Shown: one piece after another, positions 26,339 through 34,373 of the stretch | Numbering within the stretch: the first letter of the stretch is position 1 | Layout: the number at the start of each line of letters is the position of its first letter | Origin: Methanomicrobiales archaeon | GTDB taxonomy: Archaea > Halobacteriota > Methanomicrobia > Methanomicrobiales > Methanospirillaceae | Assembly: GCA_026394765.1 (NCBI GenBank) | Contig: JAPKXQ010000088.1 | Coordinates: 1-42,242, forward strand | Direction: 5' to 3' | DNA: 42,242 nt | The notes under the pieces: model-generated | Database searches by the model: none | What the model was told of the DNA's origin: nothing | The model's input: only the letters and a program-made list of their open reading frames with translations | Program-made: the position numbers and the translations under genes

Positions 26339-27332
26339 GGAACACCTCTGTCTGTATCCGTACCGCAAGTGCGTTCAATTGGATATATTCATTGTTACAA
26401 TGGCCTATCAGGTGATCGGTGTCCCCAAGCATCACCGCTATGCGCGGGTCACTCCACTCTCGCCTCATCACCCCACGAAGCTCCCTGAGAACCTCCCTCG
26501 CGTTCATCCCATACTCACTTATCAGGGACTCGAGACGTCGCTGTGCGGTCACGATGTCCCCCTGCCTGATTGCACCAAAGGCGGACGATGCCATCATACC
26601 GGTCTCGGTCTGGGCAGTCCTAGTCAGATCAAATGGCTCTCCGATCTGCTCTACCACCTGGAGGAGCATGATCGCCCGTCGAAGGTCCCCATGAGCAGCG
26701 TTAGCTATCAGTTCACAGAGGTCGGTCCCACATGCCTGATCAACTCCCCGCTCCTGTGCGAGGGTAGCAGAGAGGGCGAGGGTTATCTGGTCGGATGAGA
26801 TAGGAGCAAAGGCGAGGGGCATGCAGCGGGAGCTGATCGCCGGGATTAAGGCTGCAGGGCTTGTGGTTATCAGAATGAAGCGTGAGGTCGGGCTGAACCG
26901 TTCCATGGTCCTACGGAGCGCGTGCTGAACCTCCCGTGAAAGAGACTGGGATTCCTCAAAGACCATGAGCCTGAAGTCTGCATCAAGAGGCCTGAGGGCG
27001 GCGTACCACCGTATCACCCCCTTGATATTGGAGAGTAGGCCCTGGTCACGCCGGAAGATATGGGAGTAGCGTGGATCAGATTCCAGGAAAGCCTTTCCCC
27101 GCGAAAAGAGCTCATCGGTCGGGATGATGGTCGTGTTCTCCAGAGCGGTCTCTCCATAGAGCCCCCTCGCGAGGCATTCCACCGCACTGCTCTTCCCAGT
27201 GCCATGAGGCCCGGATAGCACCATATGGGGGACGGTTCTTGTACTGGCAAACGACCTCATGCGGGATACAATCGCGTCCTGGCCCACGATTGCATCAAAA
27301 GTCGCAGGACGGTACTTCTCAATCCATAGCAT
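26301..27332 (-). CDS. rfcS2: Second clamp-loader small subunit-like protein (RfcS paralogue) with altered Walker B
   Basis: 343 residues starting MLWIEKYRPATFDAIVGQ, the normal RFC small-subunit N terminus. Walker A is SGPHGTGKSS (about 41-49). The Walker B motif, DEAD in RfcS, reads FEES here (about 125-128), and the SSRC arginine-finger motif is present (R at about 169). The C-terminal collar (RDGDLRRAI-like: HGDLRRAIMLLQVV, then helices) is recognisable. Methanosarcina clamp loaders contain two different small subunits plus a large one (established for M. acetivorans); this is a candidate for the second subunit, with the canonical copy at 37753-38724. The loss of both acidic residues at positions 1 and 4 of DEAD could weaken hydrolysis. 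GGAGAG lies about eight bases before ATG 27332. It overlaps ppsA-like and methyltransferase genes. Confidence 0.78.
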   Translation of the reverse strand: MLWIEKYRPATFDAIVGQDAIVSRMRSFASTRTVPHMVLSGPHGTGKSSAVECLARGLYGETALENTTIIPTDELFSRGKAFLESDPRYSHIFRRDQGLLSNIKGVIRWYAALRPLDADFRLMVFEESQSLSREVQHALRRTMERFSPTSRFILITTSPAALIPAISSRCMPLAFAPISSDQITLALSATLAQERGVDQACGTDLCELIANAAHGDLRRAIMLLQVVEQIGEPFDLTRTAQTETGMMASSAFGAIRQGDIVTAQRRLESLISEYGMNAREVLRELRGVMRREWSDPRIAVMLGDTDHLIGHCNNEYIQLNALAVRIQTEVFHDACRGQGPTAL

Positions 27333-28053
27333 TGCAGAGTCTCTCCTGGATCGCATTCAGCGCTGCAGTTAGGTAGTACTGGTTGTTGATAGGCCTTGTA
27401 GGTGGTAGCATTTCCGGGCATTCATTGATCTCCCTGCAGGCATTGGTGATCATGGGCAATGCACGGGTCAGTTCGTCGACGATGGTTAAGGTGGCAGTCC
27501 TCGCAGTCCTCGAGAGGGGGTTTAAATCGATAGTTATCACTTCCTTGCCCATTGCACAGAGGGCCTCGCAGCGGTCACCATCTTCGAGAGGCACCAGGAT
27601 AAGGTCGGCACTGAAGATGCCTTCTTTGAGGCAGAGGGCACGGTCATGCGCGAGAGGGATATTCCGCACGGGAACGCCTGATAGGACGTCCACCCCATGA
27701 GATTCGAGATAAGCGGTTATCTTTCGGATCCGCTCATCGGTCCGGTGGAATAGGTTCACCTCGACTCTGGCACCCGATGCCGCCTGGAGGGCAGCGACCT
27801 CATCAGCTGCGAGTGCTGCGGTGTTGCCATTCACCGAGATGACCGGGCGCTCTGCTGAGCAGATCATCCTCGCGGCGAGGCGGCAGGCAGCGATTGCGCT
27901 CTCTGTAGACACTTCTCCCAAAAGGTAGTCAAAGGCCTCGCCCCTTCCATGGGCGATAAGTCCCTCATGGGTGACAATCCCCTTACAGACCATCGCCACG
28001 AGGTGCTCCCGTACCACCAGGGAGCGGTACCGGGGGTGACTCTCCGGGATCAC
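27319..28053 (-). CDS. 4-phosphopantoate--beta-alanine ligase (archaeal phosphopantothenate synthetase)
   Basis: 244 residues. The N terminus IPESHPRYRSLVVREHLVAMVCKGIVTHEGLIAHGRGEAFDYLLGE is diagnostic for the archaeal phosphopantothenate synthetase family (formerly DUF137). It joins 4-phosphopantoate to beta-alanine with ATP, the second of the two archaeal-specific steps to CoA. Further conserved features include VSVNGNTAALAA and LVPLEDGDRCEAL (nucleotide-binding). The start is GTG 28053, which overlaps the TGA of pantoate kinase (GTGA), so the pair is coupled. A frame open to 28215 lies inside the kinase gene and is not used. The gene ends 14 bp past the start of rfcS2. Confidence 0.9.
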   Translation of the reverse strand: MIPESHPRYRSLVVREHLVAMVCKGIVTHEGLIAHGRGEAFDYLLGEVSTESAIAACRLAARMICSAERPVISVNGNTAALAADEVAALQAASGARVEVNLFHRTDERIRKITAYLESHGVDVLSGVPVRNIPLAHDRALCLKEGIFSADLILVPLEDGDRCEALCAMGKEVITIDLNPLSRTARTATLTIVDELTRALPMITNACREINECPEMLPPTRPINNQYYLTAALNAIQERLCNAMD

Positions 28054-28979
28054 CGCACCACTTCCCGGTGGTCCAGGAGGCGTGGCCCCTCGGTAGCGAC
28101 AGATAATGAATATAAGGTCCCAAACGGCTCCAGGACTGCTTGTGCACCGTCTCCGTAGGCAAAGACCCCGCACCCTAGCATGGTCATGCTTGCCATGACT
28201 GCGGACCGGTCGCATGCAGTTAGGACTGTTCTGACTTCTGGTGGTATTAGGCCGCTGTCCTCTGCGAACCTGCGGGAGAGGGCCATCAAGTCATAGGGGT
28301 CCCTGGGGCACCTTCCTGGATATGCACGGGTCACTCGGGCAAGAGTGTCCGGTGAGGAGAGTACACTCGGCGAGGGCAGGTCTGCAAAGGAGAGGGCGAG
28401 AAGAGGCTCATCCATATCAAAAGAGCGTATCACCGGTGCATGGATCCCTGCACTCTTCCTGCAGTCCCTCCCACCCCCCTGGCACGCCGTGGCGTCCCCA
28501 AGCCCGGTCCTATTCACCACCTCTGCGTGGTGGGCAAGTTCAGCGCACCGCTCTTCCCCGATCCCAAGAGAGAAGACAGCGTCCACTGATGTCGCAGTTG
28601 CCATCACCGCGGCAGCTGAAAGGCCAAAACCCGCACCTATCGGGAGGTGGCACCAGGTTGTTACCGATGCTCTCACCCCACACAGTTCGAGAAGGGTCTT
28701 TACTGGTGGTGACCCTGAAGTGACCTGGTGCAGACCGGTCCGGGGGTCATCCCGGATGATTGTCACATTCGTAGCCTTGGCAGGAGATACCTCTACGGTC
28801 ACCCCCTCGTTGATAACGACTCCTGCTCCGATACTTCCGGATGTGACCACGTCGTCCCCCAGTACTGGCATGAAGTACCCGGAGATATGGCCCGGGCAGA
28901 ACGCCCGCGCGTAGGTGCGCTTCGTTGCCTGTGAGATATCCGAATTTGTTGCGATATCCTCTGTCTCTTCCTCGTTCAT
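28050..28979 (-). CDS. Pantoate kinase (GHMP family)
   Basis: 309 residues. ARAFCPGHISGYFMPV near residue 25 and the GHMP phosphate-binding loop PIGAGFGLSAAAVMATATSVDAVF near residue 97 identify the archaeal pantoate kinase, which phosphorylates pantoate to 4-phosphopantoate. A later ALSFADLPSPSVLSS and the C-terminal MTMLGCGVFAYG loop match GHMP motifs 2 and 3. The first 22 residues before RTYARAF are acidic and hydrophilic; ATG 28979 is the only start in frame with an adjacent purine-rich stretch (GAAGAG directly before it), so it is kept with reserve. Its stop overlaps the start of the ligase for the next pathway step. Confidence 0.88.
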   Translation of the reverse strand: MNEEETEDIATNSDISQATKRTYARAFCPGHISGYFMPVLGDDVVTSGSIGAGVVINEGVTVEVSPAKATNVTIIRDDPRTGLHQVTSGSPPVKTLLELCGVRASVTTWCHLPIGAGFGLSAAAVMATATSVDAVFSLGIGEERCAELAHHAEVVNRTGLGDATACQGGGRDCRKSAGIHAPVIRSFDMDEPLLALSFADLPSPSVLSSPDTLARVTRAYPGRCPRDPYDLMALSRRFAEDSGLIPPEVRTVLTACDRSAVMASMTMLGCGVFAYGDGAQAVLEPFGTLYSLSVATEGPRLLDHREVVR

Positions 28980-29065
28980 CTCTTCGGTCCCAGCGCTAAT
29001 TAAGGCCTGATATGAAACACTTCGTGTCTGATAGGCTACTATGAACCCTTTCGTTTATCTCTGTC

Positions 29066-29914
29066 TTACCAGATGAGGCCACCCTGCCCCTTCTGGATCT
29101 CACGGAGGAGCCTTCTGATCCTGCCAAGGTTGATCTCAGGCGAGGTGAGGATGCAGAGGTACTCTCCATGGAACGGAGCGATTATCACATTACCCCCCGG
29201 GACCTGGAGGGTCATCTGAACAAACTCACCCATATGCATCATACGCGCAATCCCGCGCGCTGACTCGAGGAGGTCTCCGGCCATCACGGTGAGGGACTCG
29301 ACATTCACCTCGCCAATGGAGAGGAGTGAGAGGTCCTCATTGAATACCGAGACCGAGATCACCCCGGGCATAGTCAGGATCTGCCCAAAGAGCATCCTTC
29401 CAACGAGTTCATCCGGGCTCTCCCCAAAGGATTCGAATCCTCCTATTGCAGGAGTCGACTTAACCATTGCGGTGAGAACACCCACCTCCTGCTCTGGGAC
29501 TGCCCCCATCTCGGGAGAAATGGAGTTGGCGATCTTGGGTATTTCAGATGAGGGCGGGACCTCTTGCTCCCTCTCCCGGGTTTGCAGGGAGACGGGGACC
29601 TGGTGAAGGGGTTCTGCTGTGATACGGAGGATAGTTGCCGCATGCGCCATCTCCTCCACGGTATAGCGGTGGAGTGCGAACCAGATAACACGCTGTGACC
29701 TGAGGTACTCTTCGGCTGCCCTTCCCCGCAGTTCCCTGCTCTCATGGTGGATGTAGTAGAGGAGAGGGATCCCGCGCTGGATCAGGATAACCCCCTCGCC
29801 GCCCTCGATCCTGATGATGATCGCACCGACAAAGCGGACCGAGTGGTTGAGTACCCATTCGAGTGGTGCCTGCATCTCCCCTATCTTCACCCCGAGGGGG
29901 ATCTCTCCTATCAT
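29066..29914 (-). CDS. Roadblock/LC7 protein with N-terminal DUF4388-like domain
   Basis: 282 residues in two parts. Residues 1-100 have a compact pattern (PLEWVLNHSVRFVGAIIIRIEGGEGVILIQRGIPLLYYI, then RAAEEYLRSQRVIWFALHRY) that resembles the DUF4388/PATAN type of signalling domain, a tentative match. A variable Glu/Pro-rich linker (about 105-145) leads to a C-terminal roadblock/LC7-like domain: MPGVISVSVFNEDLSLLSIG, MAGDLLESARGIARMM and FVQMTLQVPGGNVIIAPFHGEYLCILT. Such domains dimerise and often modulate small Ras-like GTPases (MglB for MglA is the best-known case). No GTPase is encoded in this window. ATG 29914 overlaps the stop of the shorter roadblock gene (ATGA). Confidence 0.75.
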   Translation of the reverse strand: MIGEIPLGVKIGEMQAPLEWVLNHSVRFVGAIIIRIEGGEGVILIQRGIPLLYYIHHESRELRGRAAEEYLRSQRVIWFALHRYTVEEMAHAATILRITAEPLHQVPVSLQTREREQEVPPSSEIPKIANSISPEMGAVPEQEVGVLTAMVKSTPAIGGFESFGESPDELVGRMLFGQILTMPGVISVSVFNEDLSLLSIGEVNVESLTVMAGDLLESARGIARMMHMGEFVQMTLQVPGGNVIIAPFHGEYLCILTSPEINLGRIRRLLREIQKGQGGLIW

Positions 29915-30297
29915 ACGAGTGCCCCCAGTTCCCCCTTGAACCGTCGGTAGGCCTGCTGGACAGACGCGATGTTGGTGTTCAGTCCTCCAATGATCACCAG
30001 GTACGTCTCCTGGTGTATCGGGAATGTGAGGAGGACGCGTTCTGAAAACTCTACAAAGACCATTGAGAGGTCACGGTCACCCACTGCACGGGCAACACCC
30101 CGTGACTCCTCCATCACAAACGAGATTACAGTGGCGAGGGCGTCCCGGTCTACTGGTCCGGTAATGACACTCCCTCTTACAACACCGTCGTGCTGCACAA
30201 GAACTGTTGCAAGCACGCCGTCTATTACCATATATGCATGAAGTAGGCGGTTAAGCTCTGCAGTCCTCTCCTCTCTCTCTTCGCCACTCTCCGACAT
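29911..30297 (-). CDS. Roadblock/LC7 domain protein
   Basis: 128 residues forming a single roadblock/LC7 domain: ELNRLLHAYMVIDGVLATVLVQHDGVVRGSVITG, a long helix (VISFVMEESRGVARAVG), and the strands LSMVFVEFSERVLLTFPIHQETYLVIIGG, then a terminal helix. It is the same length as MglB-type proteins. ATG 30297 is chosen because GGTGAG lies about eight bases upstream; a longer frame from 30378 has no ribosome site. The stop overlaps the next start, so both roadblock proteins are translated in step and could form a heterodimer. Confidence 0.82.
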   Translation of the reverse strand: MSESGEEREERTAELNRLLHAYMVIDGVLATVLVQHDGVVRGSVITGPVDRDALATVISFVMEESRGVARAVGDRDLSMVFVEFSERVLLTFPIHQETYLVIIGGLNTNIASVQQAYRRFKGELGALV

Positions 30298-30409
30298 GTC
30301 CACTCTCACCCTGGGCCCTGTCCACAACTCCAGCAACCCTGCTTCAATCTGAAATTCCCCATTTCTGGCAGACTGCACGGGGGGAGTACAAGGGTTTTTT
30401 CAACCTGAC

Positions 30410-30838
30410 CTATCCTGAATCCTCCCGCGAGAGGGTGTCTAGGATCTGGTACGTATTCACCATCTTGGAGAACGCGATTGCGAGCTCCCCGATCTCGTCA
30501 TTGCTCGTGACCGGTATCTCGGTCTGCCTCATGTCCCCGGTACTCATGCGTTGGGCAAGATCTGATAGTTGGACTATAGGACGGGTGATGTGGCTTGCAA
30601 GGAAGAAGCTCCACATCACAATGACGGTGAGAGTGACGAGAGTGATTATCAGGATGCTGACCTGAAGGCCGTACGTGCTGATCGCACTCTCGGCTCCCCC
30701 AGTTGAGACGATCCCGAGGAGGATGATGGGCATCATCGCCACGAAGAGCATGCTAACCATCAGCTTATAGAAGATGGGGATCTGAATACCCCTCTTACTA
30801 CCCTGGGAGGTGGCTTCCCGACCGTCTGGAGCGCGCAT
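30410..30838 (-). CDS. Membrane protein with HAMP domain only
   Basis: 142 residues: two membrane helices (KLMVSMLFVAMMPIILLGIV at about 26-45 and VSILIITLVTLTVIVMWSFFLA at about 60-82) enclosing only a short external loop (about residues 46-60), then a HAMP domain (ITRPIVQLSDLAQRMSTGDMRQTEIPVTSNDEIGELAIAFSKM, about 85-128), ending soon after. No kinase, methyl-accepting or cyclase domain follows. HAMP modules normally pass signals from a membrane helix pair to an output domain, so output here may be a separate partner, for example the roadblock proteins encoded next. ATG 30838 has no good ribosome site but a TATA-like sequence about 25 nt upstream. Confidence 0.85.
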   Translation of the reverse strand: MRAPDGREATSQGSKRGIQIPIFYKLMVSMLFVAMMPIILLGIVSTGGAESAISTYGLQVSILIITLVTLTVIVMWSFFLASHITRPIVQLSDLAQRMSTGDMRQTEIPVTSNDEIGELAIAFSKMVNTYQILDTLSREDSG

Positions 30839-30857
30839 ATGTCACTATTCTCCACAT

Positions 30858-30870
30858 GATCTATAAAAGG
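30858..30870 (-). promoter_or_regulatory. TATA box of the HAMP/roadblock operon
   Basis: The minus strand reads CCTTTTATAG at this site, about 22-30 nt before ATG 30838. The lack of a ribosome site at that ATG suggests a very short leader. The coaBC gene ends at 30880, so this marks a new transcription unit. Confidence 0.5.
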
Positions 30871-30879
30871 TGCACGACT

Positions 30880-32106
30880 TCACCCTGCCATCGGAGGATC
30901 CCCTGTGCTCTCCATACCAACGCTTCGTGCCCCCCTCTCTTTTTTTCTCCCAAGGGATCTGATGACCTCGCTCCAGATCCCTTCTGCTGCCTCTTCCTTG
31001 GTCCCAATGACCTCAAACCTTGTGGCAGGGCCGATTACAACAAACCTTCCACCAACACTTCCCATCTCATCTGGGGTGTTTGCCACCACAAGGTCGGCTC
31101 CTGCCCCCAGGAGCTCTGCCGCGCCGCGCTCTCCGTCCCACCCAGCTTTGAATGCCACGGTGAAAGGGGCGTAACTTTCCATCACTGCTGCTATCAGTTT
31201 GGGGAGTGGAATAAGACGTATACTGACCTCTGCTCCACTCGCGATCTTGCCAGCGACCCGCTCAGGTGCATAGTCAGAGATCGCTGCCGCGCTGATGTAG
31301 ATGTCCACATTCCCTTTGTGAAATACGGCGTGCACTGCCTGGTGCATCTCTTCGGAGGTCTCAACCGGGATGTGATCTGCACATAGCGCACCCTCTCTGG
31401 CAACGAGTGTCACCTGAGCTCCGAGCCTGAACGCCTGGAGGGCGATCTCCCGACCCATGAACCCGGTTGACCGGGTGGTGAGGACACGCACGTCATCTAG
31501 GGGTTCACGGCATGGCCCTGATGTGATGAGTACGTGCGTTCCTGCCAGTGGATTCCCGAGGACGGCCCGCTCGCAGTAGAGGACGATCTCATCAGGAGGT
31601 GCGATCTTTGCTTTTCCCTCCTCCATTCTTGGGGGGATGCAACTCAGCCCCCATCTCTCCAACATGGCGAGGTGCGATAAGATCGCGGGGTGCCGGTACA
31701 TACTCCCGTGCATGGCAGGGGCGATGATGACCGGGATACCCGATCCTATTGCGGTGGTGGCAAACGTGGTGACCGGGGTGTCATCGATCCCCAGGGCAAT
31801 CTTGGCAATGCTGTTGGCAGTAGCAGGTGCGATAAGGAGAACCGCTGCACCCCCACCCTCTCCACACCAGGCAACATGCTCAACCATACCAGAAAGCCGG
31901 GTGATGACCGGCTGGCCGGTTGCGTAGGTGAGCGCATCAGGGCTTATGATCCCACATGCCGCAGGGCTCATCACCGCCTGGACCCTGGCACCTCGCCTCT
32001 TAAGAAGGTGGACGAGTTTCACCGTCTCAACCGCGGCGATACTCCCGGTGACACCGAGGACGACCCACTTCCCGCTGAGGGGTAGGGCGTGATCACCACC
32101 GCTCAT
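30880..32106 (-). CDS. coaBC: Bifunctional phosphopantothenoylcysteine decarboxylase / phosphopantothenate-cysteine ligase
   Basis: 408 residues in two domains. The first half (CoaC-like, FMN) has VTGSIAAVETVKLVHLLKRRG and ATANSIAKIALGIDDTPVTTFATTA, and IAPAMHGSMYRHPAI. The second half (CoaB-like) begins near VLITSGPCREPLDDVRVLTTRSTGFMG and includes AAISDYAPERVAGKI and LVVANTPDEMG. Together these enzymes join phosphopantothenate to cysteine (archaea use a nucleotide-dependent ligase) and then decarboxylate to phosphopantetheine. ATG 32106 overlaps the stop of the Taw2 gene (ATGA) and GGTGA lies about six bases upstream. CoA-pathway genes also lie 3 kb away at 27.3-29.0 kb. Confidence 0.92.
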   Translation of the reverse strand: MSGGDHALPLSGKWVVLGVTGSIAAVETVKLVHLLKRRGARVQAVMSPAACGIISPDALTYATGQPVITRLSGMVEHVAWCGEGGGAAVLLIAPATANSIAKIALGIDDTPVTTFATTAIGSGIPVIIAPAMHGSMYRHPAILSHLAMLERWGLSCIPPRMEEGKAKIAPPDEIVLYCERAVLGNPLAGTHVLITSGPCREPLDDVRVLTTRSTGFMGREIALQAFRLGAQVTLVAREGALCADHIPVETSEEMHQAVHAVFHKGNVDIYISAAAISDYAPERVAGKIASGAEVSIRLIPLPKLIAAVMESYAPFTVAFKAGWDGERGAAELLGAGADLVVANTPDEMGSVGGRFVVIGPATRFEVIGTKEEAAEGIWSEVIRSLGRKKERGARSVGMESTGDPPMAG

Positions 32107-32972
32107 CTGATCACCAGGTCCTGGACCGTGTGAATAGCATTTGGACCGCACTTCTTCACGGTTATGACCGATATCGCAGCATCCACACCCGCCTCTTGTA
32201 GGGCCGGTCTCACATCAGGGGGCGATGCACCGCAGGCATGAAGGTGGAGAATGCTGCCGGGACGGACATGAGCAAGAGCATCCGCAAGCATGGAATGAGC
32301 GTCAAAGTGTCCCATGATGATCCGGTCATACACCCCGATGAGCAGGTCCCGGCAGTCACCGCATGCGGGATTGACCCGGGATGCAACACCATTCTCACTA
32401 ATGTTGGTAAGGAGGTACTGGTATGCACCGGGGTTGATCTCCATCGCATGGACGGTGCCACCGTGCAGAGCGACCGGGATGGTGAAGTAACCTATCCCTG
32501 CAAACATATCTGCGACTCTCTCCCCGGGACCAACACTTGTAGCGACCCTCACCTTCTCGGTGTAGTTTCCCTGGGCAAACATAACCGCCATAGGGTCGAA
32601 GCGGAAGGACACCCCTCCCTCCCGGTGGCATACCTCGCCAGAACTTCCATAGATGACCTCAGCATCCGGGAGGCGCATCGGTCCCCTCACCCCCCTCATC
32701 CATATCACCGCTCCTGGACGCCGCCACCTGATGAGGTCTTCTATTTCACCTTCCTCTGGCCTGGGCCCATGAATTACGGCACAGTTACCAAGCATCATAT
32801 ACCTTACCCCTTTGTACGGGACGCGATCAGGGAGGTCGGTCTCCCAGGAGAACCCTTCCCTGACAGGTACATAGGCATTTTCTCCCTGTACATAGGTCCT
32901 CCGGGTCTGGTCGACCCACAATCTCCCCTTGACCACCTTTAGCATTCCTTTAGGGATGACCCGGACTTTCAT
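32103..32972 (-). CDS. taw2: Taw2: tRNA(Phe) wyosine-pathway aminocarboxypropyltransferase (Trm5-like)
   Basis: 289 residues. The SAM-binding motif is VADMFAGIGYFTIPVALHG (about residue 150), then VHAMEINPGAYQYLLTNISENGV, as in the Trm5/Tyw2 family. The position that in Trm5 methyltransferases reads NPP or NLP reads IIMGHFDAHSM here, closer to the Taw2/Tyw2 form, which transfers the aminocarboxypropyl group of SAM to 4-demethylwyosine at position 37 of tRNA(Phe). The N-terminal part, RVIPKGMLKVVKGRLWVDQT..., resembles the family's D1/D2 region. The exact choice between Taw2 and an atypical Trm5 rests on that one motif. It overlaps coaBC by four bases and follows nmd3 by six. Confidence 0.75.
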   Translation of the reverse strand: MKVRVIPKGMLKVVKGRLWVDQTRRTYVQGENAYVPVREGFSWETDLPDRVPYKGVRYMMLGNCAVIHGPRPEEGEIEDLIRWRRPGAVIWMRGVRGPMRLPDAEVIYGSSGEVCHREGGVSFRFDPMAVMFAQGNYTEKVRVATSVGPGERVADMFAGIGYFTIPVALHGGTVHAMEINPGAYQYLLTNISENGVASRVNPACGDCRDLLIGVYDRIIMGHFDAHSMLADALAHVRPGSILHLHACGASPPDVRPALQEAGVDAAISVITVKKCGPNAIHTVQDLVIR

Positions 32973-32978
32973 ACTGCA

Positions 32979-34016
32979 TCAGACAATGACCAGGTGGTCC
33001 TGATCCTTCAGTACCTTCACGCGGTCTCCTGCCAGTACCTTCCTCCAACTGGCGGCCTGGCACTCCAGGGTGGCACCGCTGTCGGGATCGAGGACCCCGA
33101 TGACAGGTCCCTCGACATAGGCGACGATAGTCTCTTCTGCATCACGGATGTTTCCGACGAGCCTTTGTATGTCGGCACTTCGGCGCACGCGGACGCTACC
33201 CGTATTCAGGTCGATATACCGGAAGGTGCGGGACCCTGGCTCAATCACCTTACCATAGGTCCTATTCAACCAAATGATGTCGCCTTTCGTGAGGTTGGGG
33301 AGCCGTACAGCGTAGGTCACCCGGTAGAGGGGGCGTCCTGCCCGCTCACCTGCAAGTTTTGGGTGCGTCGTCACCCGCCCCCCCATCGCCCTGACAATCG
33401 ACCCTGCCACCTCATCCCCAATCTGGTGGGAACTCACGATCAGGTCAAGGCCGTCCTTTGTCTCCTCCTCGCGCACGATAACCGAGAGGCGTTCACCTCT
33501 CTGCTGCATCGTCTCTTCCACCTCTGCTGCGATGCGCTGGGCTGCCGCAAGTTCAGTAGGGGTGGGTCGCCTCCCCTCTGCCCTGACCTGGATGACGCCC
33601 TCATAGTAGTTCCCAGAGATCCGATTGCAGCGGTCACACTGCTCTTTGTTCCAGAAAACCTCTACAGAACAGTCCTTCTCTACCGGTTCACCCCATAAAG
33701 TCCCTGATAGTGTGAAGATAACCGTTGTCCTCTGCGGGTCCTCCTCTCTTACCAAGGCTTTGATTTCGCCGGGCATACATTCAGGATGGAGGTGAATGGC
33801 AGTTTTTGCGACAACGGTTGCGATCTCATCCCGTGTGAGGTCCTGATCCCTCCATACAGATCCTGACCTGGACGCCCCGCAGGTGGAACATACGACTGCA
33901 CGGACACGGGCATCACAAGAGACCCAGGTCTCCTTTGCAACCCTGCACCTCCCGCAGACCTCTCCATCAGTTGAATGTCCTCCACACTGCGGGCAGATGC
34001 CTTCCAGGATCGACAT
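32979..34016 (-). CDS. nmd3: Nmd3-family ribosome-associated protein
   Basis: 345 residues. The N-terminal zinc-binding region contains CPQCGGHSTDGEVCGRC, then CDARVRAVVCSTCG (residues about 8-45) and CDRC at about 130. The remainder (RYIDLNTGSVRVRRSADIQRLVG, then VEGPVIGVLDPDSG) matches the archaeal homologues of eukaryotic Nmd3, the export adaptor of the 60S subunit. In archaea the role is presumed to be large-subunit maturation or anti-association. ATG 34016 is preferred over 34028, because GGTGG lies about eight bases upstream. DUF424, nmd3 and taw2 follow each other closely, an arrangement seen in other euryarchaea. Confidence 0.85.
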   Translation of the reverse strand: MSILEGICPQCGGHSTDGEVCGRCRVAKETWVSCDARVRAVVCSTCGASRSGSVWRDQDLTRDEIATVVAKTAIHLHPECMPGEIKALVREEDPQRTTVIFTLSGTLWGEPVEKDCSVEVFWNKEQCDRCNRISGNYYEGVIQVRAEGRRPTPTELAAAQRIAAEVEETMQQRGERLSVIVREEETKDGLDLIVSSHQIGDEVAGSIVRAMGGRVTTHPKLAGERAGRPLYRVTYAVRLPNLTKGDIIWLNRTYGKVIEPGSRTFRYIDLNTGSVRVRRSADIQRLVGNIRDAEETIVAYVEGPVIGVLDPDSGATLECQAASWRKVLAGDRVKVLKDQDHLVIV

Positions 34017-34028
34017 ACTCCTCACCAC

Positions 34029-34322
34029 CTACATCGAGAAGATCTGGGCATGGGGGACTTGTCCTATCATGAGGCACTCGCCCTCGGATATGAGTCCCAT
34101 CGCGATCGCGATGCCGACTGCCTTCTCCCCCATGAGGTTCACGTTCTGCGCTCCCGACAGTGCTGCTTCCACTTCGTCGTCACTCGCAAGGCGGGTGCCA
34201 TAGAAGGTATCCCAGATAGTCACCTCAAGGTCACCGGCAGAGAGCGTGGTATTGAGGAGATCCCGGTCACAGACCGCGACGACCTCCGCACCGTTGGCCA
34301 TCCGGTGTATCTTCAGGTACAT
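34029..34322 (-). CDS. DUF424 family protein
   Basis: 97 residues starting MYLKIHRMANGAEVVAVCDRDLL. The patterns DTFYGTRLASDDEVEAALSGAQNVNLMGEKAVGIAIAMGLIS are those of the archaeal DUF424 family, whose structure resembles RNA-binding proteins but whose role is unknown. A ribosome site for ATG 34322 is weak; the frame is open to 34370 without support. It sits 12 bases before nmd3 and likely belongs to the same transcript, which together with taw2 hints at translation or ribosome assembly. Confidence 0.8.
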   Translation of the reverse strand: MYLKIHRMANGAEVVAVCDRDLLNTTLSAGDLEVTIWDTFYGTRLASDDEVEAALSGAQNVNLMGEKAVGIAIAMGLISEGECLMIGQVPHAQIFSM

Positions 34323-34373
34323 AGGAGTTATCTCGGCTTCCTTCCGTAAAAGACCAGGGGATAGCCACACCTG

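Noticed and set aside
32238-32942. A 234-codon open frame antisense to taw2
   Set aside because: It lies entirely opposite a well-supported gene, has no ribosome site and its composition mirrors the high GC of the coding strand.
32994-33698. A 234-codon open frame antisense to nmd3
   Set aside because: Shadow of the nmd3 gene; no motif, no promoter.
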